DNA of 64,000 nt from UBA1765 sp045615885 (GCA_045615885.1 JAZLFR010000060.1:1-64000); one strand, 5' to 3'; positions 18,263-29,200 are shown, numbered from the stretch's first letter. Notes: generated from the letters alone by a model not told the origin. Numbers and translations are program-made.

Positions 18263-20115
18263 TAGCGAACCTCATACACCTTTTGTGCGCGAACTTTATA
18301 GCCACTCTTATGAATTACATCAATTTCAAACTTGTTGGCCTTGTTACGAAGGAGTTCTACTGGAACATCGTAATCCAGGGACTGGATTTGAGACTGGGAT
18401 TCCTGCAAAATGGGCTTGCCATTCTGCTTTACAACCACTCTGTAAAGGTAGGTCGGGTCGTTTTCCGACAAATGCACATGGAAGCGGAGCGTGCGCTGGA
18501 TAACGTCCTTCATATCTACCGGCGGGGGAGGCACGCGAAGCTTTTCAAAAGTACCGCCTTCGACATTTACAGTGAACTTTTTGGCTGGGTAGCAGCCAAG
18601 GGACTTTGTTACAGAAGTCTTGTTGCCTGCCTGGTCTTCAACGACAAATCCATATTCGTGAATGCCCTTTGTCAAATTAATTCTCTTCGATGCATTCTTC
18701 TTTAGAACTTCGGCAGACACGGCTGCGTTATCGACATTTGTAGTAAAGATGCCCATGTCGTCGTCGAGGTTTTCAATGGACACGTTAGCGACACAACGCA
18801 AAGAATCATAAGAAACCATATTTACGACAGGCGGATTCTGGTTCACCGACTTGCAGGTTTTATTGACGCTCAAGTCGAAGGTGACTGATTCATTCCAGTT
18901 GTCAGATTCGTAAGAAAGAACGGCCTTCTTTTCGTTCCAAAGAGCATTGGCATCGGTAATCAAGATTTTCTGGCTAAAGCTATGGGTTTTGCCGTCTGCC
19001 ACCTTGATGATGTTTTCGGACTTGTAGTTGTTGCCAATCGTCAGAATGAGCGTTGCCTTTGCGTCCTTTGCCAAATAGGAGCCTTCGACAACAAGGCCGT
19101 CATTGCAGATGTTGACCGGGGAAGATGTCGTTGCGGTAAAGCCTTCTTTTGGTTCTTCAACAGGCGGCAATGGGAAATAATTTGTAGAAACTTCGCCGCA
19201 CGGGAAGCTGAATTTTTTCGTGGAGCAGGTGAGCTTGAATGATTTTGGGCCGTTTGTCGATGCGTCAAGCACAATGTTTGTGTTGAACGAGCCGTCGTCA
19301 TTCAGGGCAAGAGTCTGGCCTTGCAATGCGACCGTTACGTTTGCGAGGCATTTACCCTTGATTTGAACCTGCTGCGTGTGCATTGTGTCTGGCAGGTCTT
19401 CGATAGAGCACAAGATGCCTTTCTTTGCATCTGCGAGTTTTTTCTGGTAGGTGGAGTCGTCGTGGCGAATCTTTTTGAAAAGATCCTTGCGCTTGATTTT
19501 TTTGTCTTTCAGCAAGCTGACAAGACGCTTGTTGAAGCGCGGATCGCCGGAAGAGGCGAGCTGCATGGTAACGAGGGAATCCATTTCAAAAACGGTTTCG
19601 CCGCCCTTGATGGTCGTTGTCTTGCCGCTATTCGTGCTGATTTCAAGGGCACCGTTTCTAAGGCCTGCAACAAAGATGTCGCCGCCGTCAATGGCACCTT
19701 CCGTACCACGGATAGCAGCGGTACCTGTACCGGTCTTGAATTCAAATGTGGAATTCTTGTTCTGCTTTTGTACAGAAAAACTCAAGCGGCCCGATTTGAT
19801 GTTGATGTTGGTCTTGAATGCGCCATCTTTTTCGAGCAAGTCTGACAAAACGACTTCTGACTGTTCTTCGATGGTAATCAAGCTGCCATCGGGCAAGCCA
19901 AGGACTGCTTCCGATTCTGCACCGGTGCGCACATGGTCGGAATGGAACACCTTTGCACCCACACGGAGCGTTGTCCAGTCAGTGTCTTTTTCTTTGAGAC
20001 GGGTAACATCGCCCAAGGCGGAACGCACCTTGCCTGCAGCAGGAGCGGCAAAAGACCAGGTAGTGGCGAGAGCCATTACCAACAAAGAACTACCAAAAAC
20101 GCCTGAGAATCGCAT
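18262..20115 (-). CDS. Secreted FecR-domain protein (cassette A, first gene)
   Basis: A 617-aa protein with a signal peptide (about 1-23, ending WSFAAPAAG). A FecR-like domain spans residues about 28-180: GKVRSALGDVTRLK, a 'LRVGAKVFHSDHVRTG' strand pair, LPDGSLITI and AAIRGTEGAIDGGD match the FecR pattern ending in (V/I)RGT. Classic FecR proteins are anti-sigma regulators with an inner-membrane helix; none is seen here, and no sigma factor is adjacent, so a structural periplasmic role is more likely (inference). Residues 220-617 look like several beta-sandwich (Ig-like) domains. The gene has TATATTAG at 20150-20157, and two palindromes further upstream at 20259-20305. It overlaps the next gene by one base (TAATG). 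Confidence 0.8.
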   Translation of the reverse strand: MRFSGVFGSSLLVMALATTWSFAAPAAGKVRSALGDVTRLKEKDTDWTTLRVGAKVFHSDHVRTGAESEAVLGLPDGSLITIEEQSEVVLSDLLEKDGAFKTNINIKSGRLSFSVQKQNKNSTFEFKTGTGTAAIRGTEGAIDGGDIFVAGLRNGALEISTNSGKTTTIKGGETVFEMDSLVTMQLASSGDPRFNKRLVSLLKDKKIKRKDLFKKIRHDDSTYQKKLADAKKGILCSIEDLPDTMHTQQVQIKGKCLANVTVALQGQTLALNDDGSFNTNIVLDASTNGPKSFKLTCSTKKFSFPCGEVSTNYFPLPPVEEPKEGFTATTSSPVNICNDGLVVEGSYLAKDAKATLILTIGNNYKSENIIKVADGKTHSFSQKILITDANALWNEKKAVLSYESDNWNESVTFDLSVNKTCKSVNQNPPVVNMVSYDSLRCVANVSIENLDDDMGIFTTNVDNAAVSAEVLKKNASKRINLTKGIHEYGFVVEDQAGNKTSVTKSLGCYPAKKFTVNVEGGTFEKLRVPPPPVDMKDVIQRTLRFHVHLSENDPTYLYRVVVKQNGKPILQESQSQIQSLDYDVPVELLRNKANKFEIDVIHKSGYKVRAQKVYEVR

Positions 20116-20149
20116 TAGAACCTCTGAGCTTATACAATTTTACAATTTC

Positions 20150-20157
20150 TAATATAG
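20150..20157 (-). promoter_or_regulatory. TATATTAG promoter-like box of cassette A
   Basis: TATATTAG on the minus strand, 35 bases upstream of the first cassette gene. It has the same box form as at the folK start. Confidence 0.45.
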
Positions 20158-20258
20158 GTTCTTCGAAAAAAAACGCAACAAGAAACGAAATTATTTAAAG
20201 GTTACAAACAAGTTGTTAACAATGCTAATTCTTTGAAAATCAACGAGTTAAATGCAAA

Positions 20259-20274
20259 TGTGACGTTTATCACA
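20259..20274. promoter_or_regulatory. CRP/FNR-type palindrome upstream of cassette A
   Basis: The sequence TGTGACGTTTATCACA is a perfect TGTGA-N6-TCACA, preceded by AAA as in the E. coli CRP consensus. It lies about 100 bases upstream of the cassette A box, in an AT-rich spacer with no gene. Binding by a CRP-family regulator is inference from the motif. Confidence 0.6.
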
Positions 20275-20283
20275 CTGATTTCG

Positions 20284-20305
20284 TATTTGAATTGTAATTC
20301 AAATA
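20284..20305. promoter_or_regulatory. 22-bp palindrome next to the CRP-like site
   Basis: Perfect 10-bp arms TATTTGAATT / AATTCAAATA around a GT centre, nine bases from the CRP-like site. It is AT-only in the stem core, has no T tract, and looks more like a second operator than a terminator for the radical SAM gene ending at 20341. Confidence 0.45.
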
Positions 20306-20340
20306 AATTTATTGGAAATCAGCGGCATTTGCCGAGTTTT

Positions 20341-21216
20341 CTATCTAAATCTTTTACAAAAATTGCAATTTTGGCACTGACTGTGGCGCAGTTCGTGCGC
20401 TAAAAAGCCTTCTTTTAAATTTTGTGCCACTTCGCCCTCCAGAATCTGCTGGAGAGACTGTTTGCGAATGTCTCCAAGTTCAATATTGCCCTGGTAGTCG
20501 AGGCAGCAGGCGACCACCTTTCCGTTGCTCAAAATGCCGATGTGCGTATCCAGGGCTCTGCAAGACCCCTTGGGGTAGCCCGATCCATTCGCATTTTGAA
20601 TTTGCTTGGGCATTGTCGGCCATTCAAAACGGGAATCCTGGTGCAGGTAAAGGCGTTCTTTTACCAAAAAACTCTTGTGCCGGCTGCAAAAATGGCCAAA
20701 TTCGAGCCCAGTGCCGAAAGTTTTGTTGATTTCTGCAAGCATTTGGGCATTCCACGGGTCCGATTTGGCGTCGCCGACATTCCAAAGTCTCAAATTTATG
20801 TAAAGTTCCGGGCGGACTTGGAGTGCTTTTTTGCAAAACAGCAAGACATTTTCAAGATTTTCTTCGGCCTTGTCGCAAGAAAGTTCGGCATAGGCATGCG
20901 TAGAGATGTTTATTTGGCGAATGCACTTGCTTTGCAGCAAGACATCGCCCATTTTTGCTATGGTCGTGCCATTCGTCGTCAAGTTCAGCTTTAAATTCGT
21001 CTCTGAAAGCAGACCCAGGTAGTTTATGAATTGCGGGTGCAGCGTCGGCTCGCCCAAAATATGGAAATAGACATTGGAAACATGCTTCTCGGACTCGGCT
21101 ATGCACTTGGCAAAAAGGCTTTCGTCCATAAAACGGCGCTCCTGGAGCGTGCGGCTTGGGCAAAAACTGCACTGCAGGTTGCAAACATTTGTAATTTCGA
21201 TGTAAACGCCGGTCAT
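20341..21216 (-). CDS. Radical SAM protein with SPASM-like C-terminus
   Basis: A 291-aa radical SAM enzyme. The [4Fe-4S] motif CNLQCSFC (C12, C16, C19) sits at the very N-terminus, followed by a 'GEPTLHP' loop and the SAM-binding NLTTNGT strand. The C-terminal third has a Cys-rich SPASM/twitch-like region (GSCRALDTHIGILSNGKVVACC... and CQNCNFC), expected to bind auxiliary clusters. Such proteins often modify peptides or proteins, but no substrate can be named and no small precursor peptide was seen nearby. It lies between the two surface-protein cassettes and is divergent from the dihydroorotate dehydrogenase-like gene. Its upstream spacer contains repeats. Confidence 0.88.
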   Translation of the reverse strand: MTGVYIEITNVCNLQCSFCPSRTLQERRFMDESLFAKCIAESEKHVSNVYFHILGEPTLHPQFINYLGLLSETNLKLNLTTNGTTIAKMGDVLLQSKCIRQINISTHAYAELSCDKAEENLENVLLFCKKALQVRPELYINLRLWNVGDAKSDPWNAQMLAEINKTFGTGLEFGHFCSRHKSFLVKERLYLHQDSRFEWPTMPKQIQNANGSGYPKGSCRALDTHIGILSNGKVVACCLDYQGNIELGDIRKQSLQQILEGEVAQNLKEGFLAHELRHSQCQNCNFCKRFR

Positions 21217-21397
21217 GGGTCAGAATACAGAATACAGAGTACAGGGAGTTACTAGAATGTTATTCCTACGTCATTGCGAGGGCTAAAGGCCCGCGGCAAT
21301 CCATTAATACATTATCATAATATAAAAAATGCTAATTTCTTCCGTCTTCCGTCTTCCGTCTTCCGTCTATTTTCTGTCTATTTTCTACATTGTGTGC
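21217..21397. repeat. Divergent spacer with interspersed repeats
   Basis: No gene is seen. The left part is purine-rich (CAGAATACAGAATACAGAGT). At 21270-21303 there is a hairpin-forming unit that starts GTCATTGCGAG and ends GCAATCCA, of a type common in many bacterial genomes. The right part (21336-21370) is (GTCTTCC)n-like. It separates the divergent radical SAM and dihydroorotate dehydrogenase-like genes. Confidence 0.6.
21386..21394 (+). promoter_or_regulatory. TACATTGTG promoter-like box
   Basis: TTTTCTACATTGTG lies just after the pyrimidine-rich repeat, four bases before the ATG at 21398, giving a leaderless-type arrangement. Confidence 0.4.
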
Positions 21398-22558
21398 ATG
21401 CCGAAATCTTACGAATACAATATGTCTCGTGGCGATAAGCTTTTAGCTTTAATCCGCAAAGTTTTTCACAACCACCCGGAATTTAGACATGACAGTCTAA
21501 AGCATGTCGCAAGATTTGCGCCGTTCATTCCGTTTTTTAGCGGCAAGCCCGATCTTTCTCAGTCTTTGCAACGCATCGTGACTTTTGCCGACCACAGCAA
21601 CAGCCTCTATTTTGGTTGCCCGATTGTTTTGGCGGCAGGCGCCAACAAGACCGCAAAGAGAATTGGCGACTACGCAAACATGGGTTTTGGCGGCATTTCA
21701 GTCGGTACTGCCACACGAAACGTTCGTGAAGGCAACACGCACCGCCCGCGCATCGGCTTTATAGAAAAGGAACGCGCAATCCACAACAGCATGGGTTTGA
21801 ACAACGATGGCGTAGAAGCCATTGCCGCCCGCGTTGACGAGCAGTTGATCAAGGCTCACAAGAAGGGGCTTTGCGTTGGCGTTTCCGTTGCAGAGACTCC
21901 GGGGCTCACCGACGAAGAAGAAAAGATCAAGGATATTCTCGAAAGCTTTACTATTGCATACAAAGTTGGCGACTACATTGAAATCAATGTGAGCTGCCCG
22001 AACACCGGCGAAAGCCGCCTCGATTTGGACACAAGATTTTCGGAACGCATATTCTCTGAAATCATGAAGCTTCGTTCGACTTTTGGCGTGCGCAAGGCAG
22101 TGTTTGCAAAGCTCAGCCCGGACCTTTCGGAATCGGCGCTGCGCACCTTGCTCGACTTGCTCACAAAGTATGGTGTAAACGGCGTTGTCATTGGCAATAC
22201 GTTCCCGACAGCAAAGATGAGCGCGCTTTCTATGGACACAACCTACGAGTCCCTGAAGTCTTTGCGCAAAGATGGCGACAAGGGAGGCCTTTCTGGCAGA
22301 CCGCTGTACGAAAACATGTACCGCAATGTTGCATTTGTGCGCCAGAACTACCCGGATTTGAAGGTAATGGCTTGCGGCGGCATTGACCACGGCTACAAAA
22401 TTTTTGACTTGCTTCAGTTGGGCGTCTGCGCAGTGCAGTGCTATTCCGTAGTGGCATTCCGCTGGATGGCTGCCCACGAAATGCGCGAAGAACTTTTGTA
22501 TGCACTCCGTGCAAACGGCTTTAGCAGCCTCCGCGATTTTGACGCCGCTATGGGATAG
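21398..22558 (+). CDS. pyrD: Dihydroorotate dehydrogenase-like flavoprotein
   Basis: A 386-aa FMN (beta/alpha)8 protein similar to quinone-dependent (class 2) dihydroorotate dehydrogenases, which oxidise dihydroorotate to orotate in pyrimidine synthesis. Motifs include CPIVLAAGANK, GFGGISVGTATRN, HNSMGLNNDG, EINVSCPNTGESR, AKLSPDL and GGLSGRPL. Class 2 enzymes normally use a Ser as catalytic base in the 'SSPNT' loop. Here the position is Cys (C200), as in class 1 enzymes, so class and electron acceptor are uncertain. The start at 21398 (MPKSYEYN) is chosen because the upstream frame runs through a repeat. It has no clear ribosome-binding site but a TACATTGTG box directly before it. Confidence 0.82.
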   Translation: MPKSYEYNMSRGDKLLALIRKVFHNHPEFRHDSLKHVARFAPFIPFFSGKPDLSQSLQRIVTFADHSNSLYFGCPIVLAAGANKTAKRIGDYANMGFGGISVGTATRNVREGNTHRPRIGFIEKERAIHNSMGLNNDGVEAIAARVDEQLIKAHKKGLCVGVSVAETPGLTDEEEKIKDILESFTIAYKVGDYIEINVSCPNTGESRLDLDTRFSERIFSEIMKLRSTFGVRKAVFAKLSPDLSESALRTLLDLLTKYGVNGVVIGNTFPTAKMSALSMDTTYESLKSLRKDGDKGGLSGRPLYENMYRNVAFVRQNYPDLKVMACGGIDHGYKIFDLLQLGVCAVQCYSVVAFRWMAAHEMREELLYALRANGFSSLRDFDAAMG

Positions 22559-22622
22559 TTACTACTCACTAGTTACGAGTTACTAGAAGTTGGACTATCG
22601 CTATTGATGATTGGCAAGACAA

Positions 22623-23189
22623 ATGTTCGGCAAAACGAGTTTGAAAATTGTTTGCGCAGCGGCGCTTATGGCGTCGTCATCGTTTGCGTCCATGTTCTTT
22701 TTGGAAGACTCTGCAGAACCAGAAGTAAAGGCTCATGACTTGCCTGGTTTGTCGGCTGGAGCGCTGCTCGGCGGCAACTACTACCTTGGCGGCGTAGAAG
22801 CCGAACTGCAAGCGTTTGCAAGCTATAGAATCGCGGCTGGGCATTCCATTGGAATTTTTGCCGGGCTGAACTTTCCGCAGTCGCTCTATGAATTTGGCGG
22901 CGAATACCACTGGTATTTTAGCGGCCAGCCGATCTACGAAAACGACGACTTTTTGCTGCTTGCACTTTCGGCCGCGACATTTGAAAAGTTCGACGATTAT
23001 GTTTGGGCCCCGCGTGTGACAGTCGGCTATGGCCGCGACTACAGGCCGTTCGAAAAAAGTGATTTTGCCATAAGATTTTCAATTGGCGGCTCATACCTGG
23101 TGGGGGAGATGCTCACTCGTGAAAATTCTGAATTTTCAGCACAGGGCGCCCATACAGTTTTATTCATTCGACTTGGCATAATGCGATAA
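22623..23189 (+). CDS. Small outer-membrane beta-barrel-like protein
   Basis: A 188-aa protein of unknown family. It has a signal peptide (MFGKTSLKIVCAAALMASSSFA), then amphipathic strand-like segments (LSAGALLGGNYYLGGVEAEL, IAAGHSIGIFAGL, FGGEYHWYF, TVGYGRDYRPF, IRFSIGGSYL) that fit an 8-stranded outer-membrane barrel. The ATG at 22623 is chosen over a TTG at 22611. It follows the dihydroorotate dehydrogenase-like gene after a short repeat-containing gap and ends at a bidirectional terminator facing cassette B. Any link to the cassettes is unproven. Confidence 0.6.
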   Translation: MFGKTSLKIVCAAALMASSSFASMFFLEDSAEPEVKAHDLPGLSAGALLGGNYYLGGVEAELQAFASYRIAAGHSIGIFAGLNFPQSLYEFGGEYHWYFSGQPIYENDDFLLLALSAATFEKFDDYVWAPRVTVGYGRDYRPFEKSDFAIRFSIGGSYLVGEMLTRENSEFSAQGAHTVLFIRLGIMR

Positions 23190-23198
23190 TACTGAAAC

Positions 23199-23231
23199 AA
23201 AAAAATCCGGTGGTTAAACCGGATTTTTTTT
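23199..23231. terminator. Bidirectional intrinsic terminator
   Basis: AAAAAAATCCGG / CCGGATTTTTTTT stem with A and T tracts on either side, between the converging barrel gene (+) and cassette B (-). It can serve both strands. Confidence 0.9.
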
Positions 23232-23249
23232 GTTTGTGAATGACACCTG

Positions 23250-26200
23250 CTAGAACTTTATCGTGACATTCTTGGAATTGCTCCCTGCCTTTACATTCAA
23301 GAAGTAGATTCCGGAATTTTTCGGCACATCGAGAACAATGGTGTTTTCGCCGCCGAAGCCGGTTTCGCGGTTGTAAGAAACGACCTTGCCATGAATGTCA
23401 AGAACCCTTGCATTCACCATGGTTCCTGCGGCAGATGTCGGCAAGTTGAACTTGACATGCATCTTGTTGCTTTCTACGTGGTAACGCAAGTTGGATATCG
23501 AAGCAATCTTTTGCATTTCTGAAATTTTCTTGATTTCAAGTTTTGCCTGCTTTGCAAATGCAGTCAACTTGAGGGTTGCAGGCGTTTCAGAAGAAAGAAC
23601 AATCGTTTCGCCATCAATGGTGAGCGTTGCACCGTAGCCAAGTTCTTCGAGTTCTTCGAGGCCTTCTACATAGAGTTTACCAGTCTGGTTTTCGCTTGCC
23701 TTATAGGCGATATTCCAGGAAGCGTCTCTAGTGGAAGTTTTGATGGACTTCGCAAGAGCCTTTTTACCATTTTCTACGGCAAGGGATACATTGTCGCCCA
23801 TACCGCTAGGTGGCTCAAGCACATTGATTTCTTGAGAACCTACACCAACAACGTTCCAGGAATCTTCTACACCCGTTTCACCGACAAGCGATAGACGCAA
23901 AGACCAGGAATCGATGGAAGTTTTTTTCGTTGCATACTTTGTAGCTGCGCCAGGGTGCTTTGGCATGTCAAATACCGGCTTGGAGCTTACGGCAAACATC
24001 GTGTCAACATCGCTGTAAATCCACATGCCCTCGTATATGTCGAGAGTGTCGGCTGGCTTATAGTTTGAGGTTGCCGCATTCCACTGCCAGAACACGGTCG
24101 ATGTATCTTCAGGATTCTTGAAGTCGCCTTCGTTTACAAGGATTCGCCATGCATACGGGTTTGCAACAAGGTTCCAGCCACTGAACTTGTTGTGCAGATT
24201 CCAGGCAATGGAATCTTCCACATCAATGCTAGAAACTGTCAGGTCCGTAGCAGTCTTGGTGTAGTACCAATAGCCAGCAACAGGATCAATGCTGTCGGAA
24301 TGATCAAGGCGGTTATACTGCATGAACTCGCCAAGCGGCGCAGTTTCATCCCAGTAGTAAATTGCCGCGTCATTTTCATTTGGCACATTGAAATCATCGC
24401 CGGTGCTTGCAAGCGAAACAATGGACCAGGAACCCGGTTCAATAGTTCTTGCCACAGAACCGACTTCAAAAGTCTCTGTTTTGTATTCTACCGGCTTGCC
24501 TGCGCCTTCAAGCGTGACCACGGCACGGTAAGTTCCCGGCAATAACGGATAGCGCATGTAAGAGTAGGACTTTGCTTCTGCATTGTCGGTAATTACGGAA
24601 TCGACAATTAGTGAATCACCTGCATACAGGCGCACTGCCAGTTCCACCGGGTTTTGTGCATCAAAGTCAACAGTCTCGATGTTCAAAAGCATTGCCGAAC
24701 CAGAAAGTGCAATTTCTGCATTCTGAATGCCATAGGTATCCAGGTGGTTGAGCATTTTGACAGAAATTCGGGCAACATTGTCTGCAAGGGTCAAGACTTC
24801 GCCAGAAGTTATGTGGAGGACCGCAACAGAATCGCCAGCGTCGTTATACTGCGTAATTTGCAGAACCTCATCTGGCCTGCCAATAAACCTTGGCGCTTTA
24901 AGTCTTGGAATCACGGTGTTTGCGTTGTTGAGCAAGTCGTATTCAACAGGCTTGTCGAGAACGGTACCTGCAATGGCAATGTTTTCGACATCGTTCACTT
25001 CCACCTTGAACGAATTGTCTTCGGCGGCCTTTTCATTCAATGCGAATGTAAAGCCGTCTGCGACGATGTCGTAATGCCTCTTCATAAATTCAAGAGCTTC
25101 GTCTCTTGAATTGATCGTTGCGCTGTCGCTTCTGTCGGCAATGGCAATAATCCAGGAAGAGGCAATCTTGTAGAACCCATGGTCTTCGTAAACGATGGTC
25201 GGTAGATTGCGATTGAGGAACACACCCTTTGCAGAGCCGTTCCAGATATATTCTTTTGGCAATACAAAGCCGATAATGCTGTCGGCCACGAATTCCTGCT
25301 TTTTAAAGGATACGGACTGGTTGTAGACTGTTGCGGTGTCGTTGTCCCAAAGCTTCAGGGAATCGTTCACGATGCCGGTCCAGAATGAAACTTTATCCTT
25401 TTCTTCGTTGTATGCAAAGTTTTCGGCAGGAATCGTGATTCCGCTTTCAATCTTCTCGTCTTCATCGACCCTAACAACTACAGAATTTTCGCCGTCATTG
25501 AATGTAATGTGGTAAACATTCTTTGTGCTTACGTCGAATACCACATCTTGCTCCACAAGGATTGTGCCGACAGCATCGATCTTTTGGCCGTCAACAATGA
25601 CACTTGCAATAGTCTTGTTTGCAGTATCCTTTGCAACAATCGCATACTGAAGTTCAAGGCCACTTAAGTATGGAACAGTAACCTTGCCATCTTCAACATC
25701 GAGCGTATCGCCGTTGTACATTACATAGAGAACAGAGTTCGTATCACTGGATTCAAGAACACTCACATCGTAAAATTCATCTGACTTATAGAACAATGCG
25801 GTTGCCACGATTTCGCCGAATACATTAGGTTCCCAGGCAAGCACCTCATTAAGAGTTGCAAAAACTACACCGTCTTTAGAAAGTTCCCAGCCTTGGAATT
25901 CTGCCCCGATAGCGGCGAGTCTTGCAAATTCAACTTCTTCTTGACCATAGGTATATGTTTCTGGATGTTCGCCGACCTGGAAAATTTTTCCGCAGTCTTC
26001 AGGAATTACAATCTGTATGTGACCCTGATAGAGTTCTGCTGGCTCCATGCTGTACACGACATCTTCCGCGTAAGTGTCGCTCAAGGAAAGCTTTTTCCAA
26101 CCGTTAAGATAGAAGACCGAGGCCTCGCCGTCTGAATATTCCTTTTCGCCATATTCCTTTTCGATGACAGGCATGTCGCTCTCTGTAATCGGGCTGCCGT

Positions 26201-29200
26201 CTGGCAGGTACGCGGCCTTTCCGAGTTCATTTGTATAGAAACGATAGAGAGTGTCTGCAACATCATCTACAATAGTTACATACAAAATTTCCTTGGTGGT
26301 CTGTTCTGTGGCAGAAGGAATGTATGGATAGTTTTCATTTGCACCAGATTTGTAAGTGAATGTACCTAACGCATGCGCGAAGGCAGGGGATTTCTTGACT
26401 TCTGTAATTACGGCATCGCCATTATATGTACGAGCCATGTCGGGTTCAACATCGGTAATTCCATAATAGCCATACCTATGCCAATTATCTGTATTTGACA
26501 AGTCTTCAGCCACGGCAACGCCATTGTTGATGATATAGCTGTTGTATATATTCAAGACATTGTTTTTAAACAACGAGCCCGAAACATTATCGGTAGCAGT
26601 TACGCCACCAATGTAATATGTATTCTTTACATCGCCTTTTGATGTTGCAGAAATGGTTCCGAAGTAGCCATTGGCATTTGCCGTCAGCGTATTTTCGCCG
26701 TTTGAAAGCGCTATAACGCCCTTCACCACATCGTTTGAAATATCATAGCTTGCAACATTCATGGAGTTACCCACAAGGGCACCTGCGTTTACATTTTGCG
26801 GGGCAGGTCCTGTAAACGCAACATCAATCAATTTATCCGTAGAGAGCTTCGACTCTGTTGTTGCTGTTGAATTTGTAATCGTAGTCGATGCATGCGAAGA
26901 ATCCAAACCGATAAAGCCACCGATGTTCACCGTGTTGGTATTCATCCCTGTGCTGGTATACTTCAATGCGCCGGTATATGTAAAGTCTGAAATGGAAATT
27001 TGTGCGTTATCATAGGAATAAGCAAAGCCTAAGGCTCCACCAATATTCATGTTTTCTATAACAGAACTTTCAACATTGATGTCGCCCTTTGCATAGGAAT
27101 TTTCATCTATAGCAAGATTTCCAACCCAAGCTCTACCGATAAGGCCACCAGTATAGTTATTGCCAATGGCTCTCTTGATATTTAAAAGTGGTACTGAAGC
27201 AACATCATCAGGAACTTCTGCAAATGTATTTTTGATTACAAAATATTGGCACGATGCAAAATAACCAAACAAGCCACCAACAGCGGCATAGGGGTATGAA
27301 GAAGTTTTGCCTAAATTAGAATTGTTGAGAAGAATAGAACCCTTGTAAGAAGATGATTCCACTGAAAAAGTCTCGTTAGATATACTGTAATTTCCAGCAA
27401 AGCCACCAATATAAACACTGTTTGCTAAAGGAGCTTCTACAGAAATGTTTCCTTCAACAACGGTATTTTTGAAATTCGATGTTTTACTATACCCCCAACC
27501 TAGCAGGCCACCTATATACTGACTGCTCGTGGAATTTTCATTCACATCGATCAGAACATTTTTCCCATTTTCTGTAATGCCCTTGACGAATACTCCATTC
27601 ATATCTGCAATGCCTGCAGACAAATATGCAAAAATACCGCCAACTCTCGTATCATTTTCATTTGAACTTTGAACTTTGAGTTTACCCTCATAAGTTACAG
27701 ATTCCATTCCATAAGATTCGACATTGGCACCAATGCCTCCAACATAGTTATATTTGGCATTTGCTGAAATTGATCCTAGCACATTGATATTTTTATATGT
27801 TTGCACTTCTTTTTCAACAGTAGCTTCATAAGACGAGTAGCTTTCGTACCCAACAACGCCGGCAGCATTGCATGATCCTGTTAAAGCTGTACAAGAAACA
27901 ATTTCATCTGAAGGTTTTTTACTTGGTGGAGCCACAAATATATTTTCAAAAGTAGCTGCCCAAGCTGCATAAGCTATAACCGCAGCTATTTTTCCACCTC
28001 CATTAGATGAAATTATCTGGACTTTTCCTGTAAAATAAATATCTTTCAATGAAATGTAACCTAGGCTACCTCCAACAACACCACCAATATAACTATCATA
28101 ACCAGTGTAGTTACTTTCAGAAACATTTGCTGTTGCCGTATCGTTTTCAAGTATAGCACCGGAGGCCGCATAGCCAATAAGGCCACCAATTCTGGCTGCA
28201 GTTTGAACAGAAACATTACCTTCAAATGAAGAATTTTTTAGCTGGGGAACATTGGCTCTACTAGAATAGGAATATCCAAAAATACCGCCTATGGCATCGC
28301 TAACATTCGTTGCATTTACATTACCCTTAAATGAAATATTTGAAAGTTTAGGCCACTTAAGGTATCCAAATACGCCACCGACATCCGTTCCAGAAAGACC
28401 TGTGATTTCTGCATTCGTCACCTTTATATTATCTGCGGTAAGCTCGTTAGTCTGTTGATAACCAAGAATTGTGCCCCAATAGCCATAATTGTCTCCAAGG
28501 CTTTTTAACGTAATTTTATCAACTGCAACATTCCTAAATTCGCTTTTAGGCGATGTAATACCGTAAGTATACTCTTCATTAAAAATACTTACATAGCTTG
28601 ATTGAACATCTGTCTCTAAATGAATATCTGCAAAGTTTATGTTTTTAACGACATACGAAGGAATTGTTTTAAATATATAGGTATTGTAAGATTCACTGTT
28701 GAATATGCAAATACCCTTGATTGTATGATCAGCTCCATAAAGTTCGCCCTTGATCTTTGCGTTGGTATTATCCCAGTTGCTCACTCGAGTTGCGCAAGAG
28801 CCATCTTCACTAAAGTCAAAATCATTTTCAAGAACATACACCGGATTTTCAATAGAATGCGGTATAACACCGATATCTTCAAGAGCATGCTTGGTTATTA
28901 CAAATACTGTATCCTCTTCGATACGGTAATCAACACCTTCTACGAGAGTATAGGCAACGATCTTTTTATATACATAAATTTTGTCACCTGAATACATAGC
29001 ATCCAAATCATTTGGGTACCCAGTTTCTGACTCGTACGCAACACGTTCGCTGACTCTATTTTCATAGCCGGCAGGGTAAGCTATTTCGGGCAAATCGCCT
29101 GCAGTAATGTCAGAACCATTAATGTTGTATGCCATTTTACCAGCAAGATCTGTATAGGCTGTATGTTTTACCGTGACAGATCCATTGACACTTTCATTCC

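Noticed and set aside
8969..20115. Two-partner (type Vb) secretion system
   Set aside because: The barrel protein lacks a recognisable POTRA/FhaC layout, and the giant lacks an N-terminal TPS domain; the C-terminal tail points to type IX-like export instead.
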